Assembly (NCBI GenBank): GCA_958510875.1
Contig: OY294068.1
Coordinates: 34,948,297-35,012,296 of the forward strand
Direction of reading: 5' to 3'
DNA: 64,000 nt
Source of the DNA: Endomychus coccineus
Lineage: Eukaryota > Arthropoda > Insecta > Coleoptera > Endomychidae
Shown here: one piece after another, positions 46,178 through 57,185 of the stretch
Layout: each line of letters begins with the position of its first letter
How positions within the stretch are numbered: position 1 is the first letter of the stretch
Translations under genes and position numbers: made by a program
The notes under the pieces: model-generated
Databases searched by the model: none
What the model was told of the DNA's origin: nothing
Seen by the model: only the letters and a program-made list of their open reading frames with translations

Positions 46178-47650
46178 CGAAAATTTCTACTCCACAACAC
46201 TAATATTTGAGTTCAGCATCTTTTTTTGTGCAATTCTTTATCATAGCCAACTCTGATGATCAGAACTCATGGGTGGATCGAATGAGCACGTCTCTTCTGT
46301 CCTTTCATTTCCTGGCAACTATACGCCCGTGTTACAGTCTCTGTCTCTCCTTTTTTTTGCGCAGAGGAGGGGAAATCTTGCATAGACGCCTCGGGTGCCC
46401 GTACCCCCGGGTGTGCCGGATTCCTACCGACTAAAACCCCTCCTCCGTGAGGTTGGTTCTCCATCCTAAGGGGAGCCCCACTGCACTGTGGTCATTATAG
46501 TCCTATTGTGCCCTCACATGTTGCTACCTCCTCATCAGTCCGGTGTATTCTATGAATTTCAGTAGCCTGATATAGGGGATACTTCTGATTTCCTCGGGAG
46601 CAGTTTTATCGTCTCCGAGGAATGTCCGACGACCAACCGCGTATGCCGTGCACTGACAGACTGACACATCACATGCATAGGTGTCTCATCTTCCACGTCG
46701 CAACCCCTGCAAGTGGGCTGATCTATCAGACCCATCGTGTAAAGGTGTTTGTTGCATGGGGCGTGTCCGGTCAGAAATGCGACAAGATTCCGTATTTCTT
46801 GTCTGCTGATCGTCAGCAGATTTTTCACACGTTGCTGCTGGAGATCTCCCATCAGTCGCTTGGAGTACAACATACGGGGCAGTTCCCTCCAGTAGGCACG
46901 GTGCTCTATCTCGAGCCATTTTTGTATTACAGATTTTGCTATGGCATGAGAAATGCCACAGGTTGGCTCTGGTCCAATCAATGGTTTTTCCGCCCCCGCT
47001 TTACGGAGTGCGACGGCAATTCCAGTCCCTTCTCGTTTGGTTTCCTCAGACTCCCACACGAGTGTTACTCTATTGGGGTTCCTTACTAGTGCCGTTAGTT
47101 TTTTAACACAATCAAGTACACATTGTGAGGTGATTGTGTATGAATCCAGTGCCTTAAGCACTGTCAGGTTGCTCACTATGATTGTGATTTGTCTATTCTC
47201 ATAGGCTCTCTCCCCCATAATTCGAGCACATGTTGTAATTGCAACTATTGTTGCTTGGAATTTTGTCGCAAAAGTCCCTAGATTCAAAGAAATTCTTTCC
47301 CCTTGGTCCGTTTTCTCGATTATTCCAGCACCCGAACTTTTTTCCGTCTTGGTGCCTTCGCTAAGCCACATGGAATCCCCTGGTATCATATGAGGGCTGC
47401 CCCCAGCGTTCTCCCGCCCATTCAAGGTTTAAATCATGAAAGGCACGGAAGAGCTGTGAACCTTGATCCTGTCGGATCTCATCCCCAATGGCCCAGGTGA
47501 TCCAAGCAATTCGAGGATGCTTCGGCCTTTTTGGTCAGCCTTTCCTTGGCCGATAAGATCGAAGCGATACGCTCCTCTTATGGCCTCTGCCTGACCGTCG
47601 GCTAGATTAAAATTACTCATTGATCGAGTTTTCGGATTAAATTCCAATTA
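46178..47650 (-). pseudogene. I/R1-group LINE 3' part: RNase H, Cys-rich C-terminus, 3' UTR
   Basis: The main minus-strand frame (47425-46559) shows an RNase H-like start (EGTKTEKSSGAGI, then ATKFQATIVAITTCA), the YWRELP-like and SKRLMGDLQ blocks, FLTGHAPCNKHLYTMGL and the Cys-His end (CRGCDVEDETPMHVMCQ). RNase H acts in second-strand synthesis of I/R1-type LINEs. The HG..GNE motif is corrupted. GC-rich sequence at 46340-46558 is probably the 3' UTR. Reverse transcriptase is absent, so this is a truncated copy. Confidence 0.7.
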
Positions 47651-48099
47651 AAGTTATTGTGTCACAAGAACTTTTTTTTATGAAAATGAATAAATAAATC
47701 AACTGCAATGCTGCGCTTCTTTTCTCAAAGAAAATAATGACGCGAATAGCAAGAAGTTCTATTATTTTTCGACGATATTTTGTTCTGCAATTTTGTACCT
47801 ACGTTCACATTCACAATGAATTTAAACAGCAACATTTTTCATACCACTAATGGCAGAAAAACTTGTATACTAGCCATGTTTTCAGTATTCCAACTAAGAA
47901 ATTAAATTGGGAATGCAATTTACGTGGGAGTATGTTATCCTACAACGCGAACCTTCACATGCAACGTATATCTTTCAGCTTGTCCTTTTTTCGGTTTGGT
48001 TATTTTGTTCTGAACTGATATATATGCATGGAGCAGTTGTGCAAGTGTAGTTTTTTGAATAAATAGATATGCAAGAACGGGTATTGAAGCCGGCACACG
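47651..48099. other. Unassigned spacer
   Basis: AT-rich, no gene recognised. Confidence 0.35.
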
Positions 48100-48463
48100 G
48101 TGTATAAGCAAAGCAAGGCTTCGAACAAAACACGCCGAAGGTTGATGTAGAAAGCTAGAATGACGTAAGTTGGCGGCGAGTCTCCTCGGACTTCGGAGCG
48201 GCGCAACTGTCGCAGGGTGCATTGCGTGTCGTGCCAGGTAGATAGACCACGAATGCACGATGCGATGCACGCACACGAAGAACATGCAATCGCCCCAATC
48301 CAATGTCTACAACTGTGTACGCTCGACTCTACTAGAAGGTTTTCGTTTCGTTCGTTAGAGAGTTCGAGCCGGTGTTTGCAAAATCTGCCACTACGGCGCC
48401 TGTGTATTTATCCAAGAAGTTTAAAGTTCTGGATACACCCATACTATTTTATCATTTACATTA
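48100..48463 (+). promoter_or_regulatory. CpG-rich stretch, possible promoter or 5' UTR
   Basis: Against an AT-rich background this 360-bp stretch is rich in CpG (GGCGGCGAGTCTCCTCGGAC, GGAGCGGCGCAACTGTCGC). It ends just before an ATG with an open frame at 48464. No transposon motif is seen. A promoter is an inference from base composition. Confidence 0.35.
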
Positions 48464-48622
48464 ATGAACGAGTGCAGTGCCGAAAATATCCGACCTGATA
48501 TAGATCCAGGTATCGCAGCCAGTCAAAATGTTGATAACACTCAAGATGAAGTCTCATTAGCCATGGAAAAAACAAGAATACGTCAATTAGTTTCCTTACA
48601 ACTGTCGCTGGTTTATCACTAA
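48464..48622 (+). CDS. Candidate first exon, 52 codons open
   Basis: The frame reads MNECSAENIRPDIDPGIAAS, then QNVDNTQDEVSLAMEKTRIR before a stop at 48620. Composition (acidic, low complexity free) looks protein-like, and the ATG context ATTAATGAAC is plausible. A possible donor TTA|GTTTCC lies near 48595. No family is recognised, and no downstream exon could be identified. Confidence 0.3.
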   Translation: MNECSAENIRPDIDPGIAASQNVDNTQDEVSLAMEKTRIRQLVSLQLSLVYH

Positions 48623-49329
48623 AATTGAGTATCGAGATATCATCAGGAGGTCGATCAGTACACTGCCCATATGTCCAAAGGGTTAACACGGAATGGTGAG
48701 GAAGCCAAAAGGTGGAGAGAGAGAGAGTTCGCTACCCTCACTCCGTCACTCGCATAAGCCGATCAAGAGCGCGAGCCGCAGTATGCCGAGTTATGAGACC
48801 TCGATTGCTTAATACTGTCAAAGGTGTGAATGGGCGTTTAAGATCTGTACAGTGTACTGCTTTCACGGTACAGAGCCTTCATTCAGTCTATTTCTCTCTA
48901 CAACCGGCCAGATAATTAACACACCGAACAGTGGGCGAAACAAAGTGAATAAGGTCGAGTATTTCGACGGACCGCACTCAATAACATGAAAATGGCTTAA
49001 GGTAGGACATTAAATTTTCATGCCAGTAAATTTCGAGTATCGTATCTAGTTCGTGTCAAAATTTCAAGGGAATTGCATTTACCATTTGAAAGCTACACGA
49101 GGACATACATTGTGTCATCTAACCCAATGCAAGAGACGACTTCGTCGAAGATATTTCTCCTCAAAGCATCAAACATCGGCTAGATGATGAATGATGATAA
49201 ATGATAAAAGATTGGTCACAACGGTTTCGGGTGGGGCAGGAATCCTTGGAACATGACGTTTGAACAGGTAGTACTGTGGAAGTGGTCACAAAATGCAAAA
49301 TTGCCCTTTGAAAGTGAAATAAATAGCAC
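48623..49329. other. Unassigned sequence with a mariner-associated direct repeat
   Basis: GGAGGTCGATCAGTACACTG at about 48648 resembles GGAGGTCGGTCAGTACTCTG at about 49828, bracketing the mariner relic as direct repeats. No gene. Confidence 0.35.
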
Positions 49330-49855
49330 AAATGTCGAGGCCTTGGGATACAAACATTCGCCGAATCATCCTCGAACATTTGAACAAGGATAAAGTTACT
49401 GCAAGGTGGGTTGCCAAACTGGTCTCGACAGTTCAGCGCCAGCGTCGTTTTGAATATGCTCAGTCCATTTTGGAGATCTGAGGAGAAAATCCGTTGGACG
49501 TATTGAAGACAATTGTCACAGGAGTTTCATCATGGTTCTCTATTGTTTTCCTTTATCCGAAAAGGAGTTAATTGAATAGAGGCGAAAATGAGAAACACCA
49601 CCAAGACAAAAAAGGTGATGACTACGATATTTTGTGATTGTGAGGGCATTCTTCTTATAAACTTCAAAGAAAGAGAAAAGACGTGGAAACTGGAGGCGCA
49701 CGTTTGTTGCACAACAATGCAGCCGTGCATACTGCTTGAGTTATGCGAGCCACAATTCGGGACTATGGTTTTAAACAAAACGCGTACCTTCCGAATAGTC
49801 CAGATATGGCCCCTACTGACTACTAGGAGGTCGGTCAGTACTCTGCGCCTATGCA
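49330..49855 (+). pseudogene. Mariner-type transposase relic 3 (distinct lineage)
   Basis: Plus frames read RRIILEHLNKDKVTARWVAK, IVTGVSSWFSIVFLYPK, KKVMTTIFCDCEGILLINFK and, in a shifted frame, AAVHTA, VMRATIRDYGFKQNAYLPNS and PDMAP. These are mariner-superfamily blocks: the first Asp position in VTGDE is lost, the DCEGILLIDF strand is kept, and the third catalytic block SPDMAP is partly kept. Sequence differs clearly from relics 1 and 2, so it is another lineage. Confidence 0.7.
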
Positions 49856-49919
49856 AAATGGGTTAAGATGGAGTGAGTGGATGAACCGCAGCCTGTCTAG
49901 GCTTAATTAAGGTAGGTAC

Positions 49920-50770
49920 ATAAACTGGAGTCAGTCTCGAGCTTGACAGTGAAGATGTGACTAGTTTAAGCTCGTCTAGTCCGCCTATCTGGAATCTCTC
50001 GTGATGGAACAACAGACGATATTTCTGATGAACGCCGACCATGGAAAAATCTGTAGAAAATAGAGAGATCTTCCACCTTTCTACGGTGTTCTAGAGAGAT
50101 CAATGAGTTCATAAGTGTAACATCATCAATCAAACGAATAGTTCTCTTCTGGACAGAATCCAAGAGCTTCAACGTATGTTTGAGAGCCGAACTCCAAACA
50201 TGTGAACCGTACTCCAGGACAGGTCGAATCTGTGCTTTGTAGATTATGAGAAGCTGTTGGGATGTAAAGTAGCTCTTTAGAAAATCAAGTTTTTGTGAAG
50301 CGGTTTTCGCAATGGTGAGGTCCATGAGAGGGTGCTGTTGACGCTGATCCCGAGCATTGTTATGGAAGACTTCATGGGGATAGTTGTACCTGACATCATA
50401 TAAGGGATTGTGAGATCCGACTTACTGGAGATCACGCAAGCTTGAGTTTTGGTTGCATTAAACTCTACTAGATTATCAGGTCCTCATTTCAAATTCTTTG
50501 CCAGATCTCAATTAATTACGTCAACATGTCCCTGTCTCGCTCCTCTGGTTTCATTGGATGGTATATGGGCTCTAAATGAGAAAGCGGTGCATCATCTGCA
50601 AAGCTGTGGACGGGACAGGTGGTCAACAGATCGTTGATATGGAGCAGAAACAAAGCTGGTGCCAAGACAGATCCCTGCGGAACACCAGCGTTGATAGCCA
50701 TTGTATCGAACGATACTCCGTCAACCACCACATGAAGTGATCTATCTGAAAGAAAGTAATAAGTAACAAA
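49920..50770 (-). pseudogene. Jockey-like LINE reverse transcriptase fragment
   Basis: Minus frames give MVVDGVSFDTMAINAGVPQG, SVLAPALFLLHINDLL and HSFADDAPL, then KLDFLKSYFTSQQLLIIYKA, LEYGSHVWSSALKHTLKLLD and SVQKRTIRLIDD. The order is RT box with the FADD catalytic site followed by the thumb region. Between the two frames (50325-50516) the reading frame is broken. 5' and 3' parts are missing. Confidence 0.75.
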
Positions 50771-52309
50771 ATTTCATTTGTCCTCCCAGTGTACCGATTT
50801 TTAAGGATAAGGAAAAACTAAGAAATAATTTAACTCTAACACTCTGTATTTCAGTTACTAAGTTCACATTCATATCTCCAAACACGATATCTTATTATGA
50901 ACACGCACATTCTTATTTCATTTATAGCATTTGATTACTTGCCTTAGTGGATAATTTATGTTCCTCAATCTTTCCACAGAATGTTCTAATGCAGTAATGT
51001 GTAAACAAATAAAACCGGAGACGATGATTTGTATTCATATTTTATTATCTACAATTTTTATAGTAGTATGAAACTGAATTTTAGTGTTAAAATTTAATTT
51101 ATCAAAAGTAATCCATTATTATAACGTTTATAGATATCGAATTGTATAAAATTATACAGCATTTCTTGTTTAGTATATTAACATGACAATATAAGAAGGG
51201 GAGTTTTACATAACGTTTTCAGAATATATCTATACAAAAATTGTTTTACTATCTATATCGTTTAACAAAATTAGGATACATTGGTGCCCCATTTCCCCAA
51301 GTTTCATCAGGAACAGGTGGGGCGTCCTAGTAAATGAAAACTCGTTGTATAGTGAACATTTTGAATAAAACAAAAATGCTCTAAGTATATCATTTATCTT
51401 ATATCCTTAAGAGAGCAACTAAAGCCTGTTTTGATAAGAAACACATACGTCATAGCAGGATGTGATACAGTGTTGTCAGGTTGACCAGATTTTCAATTTT
51501 TTTGAATACAACTAACCAAAACCTTTCCAAAATAGAAAAGAAGTTGCATTTTATCATAAACTAGGTGTTTCCCGCGGGCTACACCCGCAGACATAGTTAA
51601 TACCCGTAAAAAAAAAGCGTCGGCTATGCCGCCGCGACGTCATTCCCCTAGTTTCAATGCTTTAAAAAATACTTCTAACGAGTAAAACCATCTAATGGTG
51701 TGTGGAATTATGTAAAATTATAATCTATATCATGTTAAAGTTTATTTGAATTGACAGGGATATCTATGATATGGAATGGTCTGCCACGGACACTATGTCA
51801 ATGTCAATGTATCAGCTGTCTGTCATGTAAACGTTACTTGTCTTATTGATGGGTTATGTGTGTTGTCTGTTATAGCAAAGATAGTCTGAACTATGACTGA
51901 TCCATTAATCTATGGATGTGTCTGTGATGTATAAATTGTACGTGATTGTATTTGCTATCAATAACGTCAAAATAGATCGAAACCCTTTTACCCTATTGAG
52001 TATAGAGTTTTGAAAAATGCGTTCTTAGCGTCGTATAAGGAACATACCTGCCAATTTTCAAGACAGTCACAGCTTTATATTTTCGGAGATAAGAATTATT
52101 GACTTTTTCAGTATTTAATAATACTTAGTACGGTCAGACAACCTTCTCCTATCGTAGTTTATAAATCTTTAACATCTGGTTTGAAAGTAGGTAGTTGAAC
52201 GTTTAAGAATTTGTTGTCAGTCTGATTCTCACAACTCATGAGATGACTTCTTTTGCTATAGAAAAATTACTTTCCAATGTTTTTTTAATACATTATCATA
52301 TATTATAAA
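50771..52309. other. Unassigned AT-rich sequence
   Basis: No gene supported. A GC-rich patch at 51565-51655 (CCCGCGGGCTACACCCGC and CGTCGGCTATGCCGCCGCGA) looks like the end of a dispersed repeat, but the family is not identified. Confidence 0.35.
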
Positions 52310-52799
52310 CACTGCTTTGATTATTACCATCAATTCGATCACCAAAATGTTAATATTTTAACTAAGGAAACCAAATATTATAACAGATCTATTCTGGAGA
52401 TGATTCACATAAAACGTGGCTCCAAATCTGTAAATCATTGGACAGATATTCAGTCATTAAGTCAGATTTATACTAATTTAATTAATTAAAATCCTTGCAA
52501 ATTCCTACATGCGTCTTTACAATGTTAACAGTATATTTTAGGTAGAATGCTCAAATAGTAATATTTCAAATAACCTATTTCTATTACCTCATAAATCTTT
52601 AACATCTGGTTCGAACAATACTTGAGCATTTTTTTTTTTGGTTTCAGTCGTATACAGGCTTTGTTGACATGTGTTCGTATATTATAAGAATATTGCTAAG
52701 CAATGGATCCTTGATACATTTCATGTACTTAAAATATTAATGTGTTACAATTTCGATTATTCGTGTTTCTGTTCGTTTCGGCGACATGGGCATTTTATA

Positions 52800-53825
52800 G
52801 TCCAGGCAATATGCCGGGAAAAAGGTCATAATAAAAAAAATATATAGTGGCCTAGAATTTCAAAATTTTGTTTTGCATTTTGTTCCTAATACCCCATAGA
52901 TCATTCATGACTATCAAGACCACGGGGGTCGACCTTTCTACCCCCCCAAAACGGGGTTTCAATCGGTCAGAGAAGCATTCTTATAAAGACAATCCAAAAG
53001 TTTAGAAAACTAATGAATTAAGAGCCGAAAATGACCCCCGGTATGTTTTTTGGGTCGCTGATCACAACTCCGCAGTTAGTTTTCTCGGAAAACTCCCTCC
53101 AGATGGGAAATTTGGGATTTTCCTGGGGGTTGTGAATAATAAAACATAACGTTGTTGCAAAAATGACCTCTAGTAGGTTTTTTGGGTCGCAGATCCAGAT
53201 TCCGCTGTTATTTTTATCAAAAAACAAATTCGGGAAATTTGAGATTTTCCTGAGACGATTATGAATAATAAAGTATAATTTTATTACAAAAATGACCCCT
53301 AGTTTGTTTTTTGGGTCGTTGATCACGATTTCGCTGTTGGTTTTCTAGGAAAACCTTCTCCAGAGTGAAAAATCCTGAAAATTGTAATTTCCTTTTCAGT
53401 TTCGGGAAATAAAATGAAAAAAAAATTCAGGTATATATTATTACATTTTCTATTTTTTATTAAAGATCTACTTTTCATTATTCTACATATTTGTTTGCAC
53501 CATTATATATATATATATATATATTTTTATTATTATTATCACCATACATTTTTTCGTTCATTTACATAATTTTGAAAATATAAAATTTTCAGTTTATTGT
53601 TATTATAATTTCATTATTAAATTCATTTTCTAAAATTCTATTATGATCATCATAAAACATACTAGGGGGTCATTTTCGGCTCTTAATTGATTAATTTTCA
53701 GAACTTTTGGATTTTTTTTATAAGAATGCCTCTGAGGGGTTGAAACCCCGTTTGGGGGAGGGGGGTAGAAAGGTCGACCCCCGCGGTCTTGGTCATGAAT
53801 GATCTATGGGGTTCGTTGCCTGGAC
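52800..53825. mobile_element. Foldback/MITE-like element nested in a PLE, TA target
   Basis: Ends GTCCAGGCAA and TTGCCTGGAC are perfect inverted repeats, flanked by TA (52798-52799, 53826-53827). Removing the element and one TA restores the PLE reading order. Arms pair over about 240 bp (GACCACGGGGGTCGACCTTT near 52918 against the complement near 53785). The middle contains three tandem units of about 130 bp beginning GTTTTTTGGGTCGCTGATCA (53046, 53178, 53306). No transposase. Confidence 0.85.
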
Positions 53826-53905
53826 TATTGAATTGAAATCGGTGCGAAAAGGACGCTTTGTGCTGATACAATTGATTTTAAGAAATCCCGTTTTAGATAT
53901 AATAC

Positions 53906-53947
53906 GTATTCTGATGATGGTCGTGAGACTGAAACGTACGTAAAGAG
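53906..53947 (+). ncRNA. Hammerhead ribozyme motif, partly degraded
   Basis: CUGAUGA and GAAACGUACGUA are intact. Stem II is GGUC-GUGA-GACU (outer pair G-U), stem I GUAUU/AAGAG with mismatches. Confidence 0.55.
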
Positions 53948-54019
53948 GAAAATAATAAGCATATGTGTTAGGGCGACGTATTTTTCGAGAATTTATATAT
54001 AATAACATATTCATATACT

Positions 54020-54295
54020 TACATTAGTGTTACAATTTCAATAGCTAGTGTTTTTGTTCGTTTCGACGACAGGCATTTTTAATTGGAATTAATGCGATAA
54101 AGACACTTTATACTTAGTACAATTGGTTTTAAAAAATTCCGTTTTAGATGGCGATTATTTTTGATACGTCTTCTGATGATGATCGTGATACCGAAACGTA
54201 TGTAAATACAAAATATATTGAACATGTGTTAATGTGACCTAGTTATTTCCCAAAAATGTACATATAATTCATACCTGGGACAAGAATCACTAAAA
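54020..54295 (+). repeat. Second tandem Penelope-type pseudo-LTR
   Basis: This direct repeat of the preceding pseudo-LTR runs from GTTACAATTTCAATAGC to CATACCTGGGACAAGAATC. Tandem pseudo-LTRs are a hallmark of PLEs. Confidence 0.7.
54168..54209 (+). ncRNA. Hammerhead ribozyme motif with broken stem II
   Basis: CUGAUGA and GAAAC are kept, but stem II reads GAUC-GUGA-UACC and pairs poorly. Probably inactive. Confidence 0.45.
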
Positions 54296-54300
54296 ATAAT

Positions 54301-54950
54301 AATCTAATAATCTATCGTTTAGTAGAGGATCAAAATGATGAATATTTCCTTAGTAACTATAACAGCTAGCTGCATAACAAAATAGGTTAACATGATGAAT
54401 ATTTTGTGTATAGACAGACATTCCGACATTTTCTACACCGCTACCTACCTTGATTTTTCTGTCTGATTAGGTAATTATTGTTTTTTCATTAAAAGTTTAC
54501 TTAGTGTACAAAAAGAGAAATTTGTTCCAAAGATCTATGAATAACGGAAAGTTCATTTGTTGTAACAATCTATTGAAATATTCCCAAAACTACGGTACGA
54601 AAGGAGAAAAAAATTACTATATCTGAATCGATGAAATTCGTAGAATGTTAGTTTAACATCAGTTCATGAGATCACGTATTTCATAAGTCTCTTTAATGAG
54701 GAGCATTCACTCAGTAATCACATTTGAAACGATTACGTACCTACTTAAATTTTGTTCGAAAAGTGCATTTAGGAAGTCAGCCAGTTAATTTCAATCGTTC
54801 CTCGTCGGAAATGCCGTCATACATTAAAAACAAGAGATTATTGTGGACTTAGTACATCAGTATAAGTACGAGTGAGAAAACTATAGGAACGTCCGAATCA
54901 GTATTCGTGCTGCCATCTCTGAATAAGGCCCACAAAACTAACTAGACAAA
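54301..54950. other. Upstream region of the RYBP homologue
   Basis: AT-rich sequence without repeats that I recognise. It presumably contains the promoter of the gene that starts at 55028. No TATA box is asserted. Confidence 0.4.
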
Positions 54951-54953
54951 TCA

Positions 54954-54965
54954 AACATGGCGGCA
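54954..54965 (+). promoter_or_regulatory. TISU/YY1-like element
   Basis: AAACATGGCGGC matches the TISU consensus SAASATGGCGGC at 11 of 12 positions and contains the YY1/Pho site AANATGGC. TISU elements sit just behind transcription starts and direct both YY1 binding and initiation on very short leaders. A regulatory role here is inference. RYBP itself is named for binding RING1 and YY1. Confidence 0.5.
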
Positions 54966-55004
54966 GCAGCAAGCCGTAAACGCCAGTTCATGTCAAAATT
55001 ATAG
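54957..55004 (+). CDS. Upstream ORF, 15 codons, in front of RYBP
   Basis: The frame reads [15 protein letters not shown] and stops at 55002-55004, 23 bp before the main start. The ATG lies in a strong context (AAACATGGC), the TISU-like element. If transcription starts upstream of 54957, the uORF would reduce or gate RYBP translation. No protein function is suggested. Confidence 0.4.
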   Translation: MAAAASRKRQFMSKL

Positions 55005-55027
55005 TTTATAGTTTGTTTATAGCAACA

Positions 55028-55477
55028 ATGGATAATAAGAAAAGTCCAATACGTAGAGCAAAACGTCAAGCTAAAGTGTTGGAAGATAATTTTTGGGACT
55101 GTAGTGTGTGTACGTTTAGAAATACTGCGGAAGCATTCAAATGCCTAATGTGTGACGTTCGTAAAGGTACTTCGACTAGAAAACCTCGCATTAATCCACA
55201 ACTAGTAGCTCAGCAAGTAGCTAGTCAATTCCTGCCAGCCCCTAGTAATCAACAGAAAAAGGAAAAAAAAGATAAAAAATCGATGAAGAAACGACGACAT
55301 CCTCCACGTCTCAAGAATGTAGACAGAAGTTCGGCTCAAACAAGGGAAGTTACAGTGAATAGTGTAACAGTGGTTATAACTGAATATAAACCAAAAGTAA
55401 AGAGTGCGGATACGATATCCAGTTCAAGTTCCTCCGATCACGGGTCGCAATCAGAGTCCAGCATGGATGCACGGTGA
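55028..55477 (+). CDS. RYBP: RYBP/YAF2 homologue (non-canonical PRC1 subunit)
   Basis: The protein has 149 residues from [20 protein letters not shown]. Residues 21-50 hold a RanBP2-type zinc finger ([20 protein letters not shown], with C-x2-C-x10-C-x2-C), followed by [20 protein letters not shown], a signature of the RYBP/YAF2 family. A basic linker ([18 protein letters not shown]) leads to the RING1-binding segment ([17 protein letters not shown]) and a Ser-rich tail. Family members bind RING1 and YY1 and ubiquitinated H2A in variant PRC1 complexes in the nucleus. Length matches insect RYBP. The start was chosen because the family begins with a short basic stretch; an upstream in-frame TTG is unlikely. 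The gene appears intronless here. Confidence 0.93.
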   Translation: MDNKKSPIRRAKRQAKVLEDNFWDCSVCTFRNTAEAFKCLMCDVRKGTSTRKPRINPQLVAQQVASQFLPAPSNQQKKEKKDKKSMKKRRHPPRLKNVDRSSAQTREVTVNSVTVVITEYKPKVKSADTISSSSSSDHGSQSESSMDAR

Positions 55478-56889
55478 GAATGTGTTTTTTTGCCTTATAT
55501 CAATGGACAAAAAGGGTGAGTTTTGCAGATCAATTGGTGGTTATACATGCCTCGCATGTCAGTGAATCGGGGACAATGACTTGTGATGTGACGTCACTCA
55601 ATAATGCGTTATTAAAATGCAACTGCCGCTATACGATAGAAGAAATTCCAAAGGGATGCCTCACTATGACTACCACTGCCTTTTTCCGTCATTCAGCCAA
55701 ATTTATATTTAAGGCAAAAACATATTTTTACTTACATACCTACTTAATATTAAAACAAAATGTATCTGCTGTTCTGTTAGGTCCTACCTACCTACCTGTT
55801 AGGTACTTGTTTCTAACAGGTATTCACTTTGCATAAAATGTTAATCTGAAAAATTCTCTTACGAAATCCTAATATGCATCTCATTTTAAAATAAGTTGGT
55901 TGGTAACATATTAATTAAAAGATTTTTTCTCCAGTATCTTATACATTTTAGATTCCCTTAAATCTACTTAAATGAATTGTACAATCAAAGCAAGCAACTT
56001 TATATTTATAAATAATTAAATTGATACCTTTATTCACGTACCATAATTCTATTATTCACGTCAAAGTGAGACTATCAAAGTAGCTGGTATTATAACTATC
56101 AAAGAGTCTAGTTTGTATTCTTGGCCTTTTATTCTTAAATTAATATAGAAAACCGCTAAATTTGATTGGATGAATTTAAAAAAATAGTCCTTGATAAATT
56201 TATTGTTAATTGATTTAACAGTGAGCTCGGAATTCTTTGATTTATATATTTATGTTTCATTCTATGAATGTGTAGCTGGGACACTTACTAGGTAGTTCAA
56301 TATTTTTTAGTGTTTACTATTTATATGTGATTTAACGGAAATGCTGGGAAATACATCCGACTTCAATGCAGTTATTGCTAACATAATAAATCTTGAAACA
56401 ACTTTTTTTCATTAGTAACAAAATTATTCTATAATTCAAGAGAAAATCGGATGCGATATGAAAAGTAAAATATACCTTAATTCATACAATAGTGTGATGT
56501 AGAAAATTGAAAATATAAGATAATTGAAACTTCTGTGATTGAGCGATATTCATTTCACGTAATAACTTATAATAATTAGATCCTTATTGAATTGATTTGT
56601 TTAAATTTAATCAAAAAGCTACAACCACTATTTGCGATTAGTATGCTGATTAAACACATATATTGTCTCAAATTGACTTAAAATGTGTTTTTCAGTTTTA
56701 GAACTATAATTAAAGATGATATTGTATTTTATTAACTGATTCAATTCTCCATTCTTTCTTTATGTTGCAGTACATATTACCGTATACAGGATTATTATTA
56801 TCATTTCCTGTTACATAATTTACATTTAATTATAAGAATTGATATTATTCAATTAGAACTTGATTTTCTAGAATCACACGCTACTTTTT

Positions 56890-57125
56890 GCAAACACCCC
56901 TTTGCTGTGGGGCAATGTTCTTCGAGGTTTTCAAGCCTCCAGTCATACTGGAGCGGTTGGGGGGAAACCAAGTATGCGGAAGTGCAATGCAATGAATTAG
57001 GTTATATGGAGTGAAAACCCTCGGAAAACACTCAAGGCTAGTTGTCGGGAACGGGATATGAACTCAGTACCTTCCTATAAGCTAACAATATTTATGTCAC
57101 AGACTCTAGGCTTGGTTGTGTATTA
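56890..57125 (-). repeat. Possible tRNA-derived SINE
   Basis: The minus strand has a B-box-like GAGTTCATATCCCG preceded by AGCTTATAGGAAGGTACT. GC-richer sequence follows, with a body containing GGTTTCCCCCCAACCGCTCC. The structure fits a tRNA-derived SINE of about 230 bp. A clear A box and tail were not found. Confidence 0.4.
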
Positions 57126-57185
57126 GCTAATCAATGTTTCTTTACTTATAGTCCAGTTTAATTAAATTTAGGATGTCGATTTTTC

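Larger units (their letters stand above)
52310..54000 (+). mobile_element. Penelope-like element, 5'-truncated, split by a foldback element
   Basis: Sequence at 52310-52490 encodes the end of the PLE endonuclease (ITKETKYYNRSILEMIHIK-like, with frame damage) and matches 45475-45650. The pseudo-LTR follows, but at 52800 it is interrupted by a TA-flanked element and resumes at 53828 (ATTGAATTGAAATCGGTGCG). The element ends near 54000. A second pseudo-LTR follows directly in the same orientation. Confidence 0.75.

Noticed and set aside
46622..47089. 155-residue plus ORF
   Set aside because: It is the antisense shadow of the LINE RNase H/C-terminal frame.
48456..48689. Minus-strand ORFs over the CpG-rich stretch and its downstream flank
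   Set aside because: No motifs, and the opposite-strand frame at 48464 is the more plausible one.
51565..51655. GC-rich patch considered as a Helitron 3' end
   Set aside because: No CTRR terminus next to a hairpin could be shown.
55474..55836. 120-residue plus ORF following RYBP
   Set aside because: It overlaps the RYBP stop, begins in the same exon and has no recognisable domain; more likely 3' UTR.
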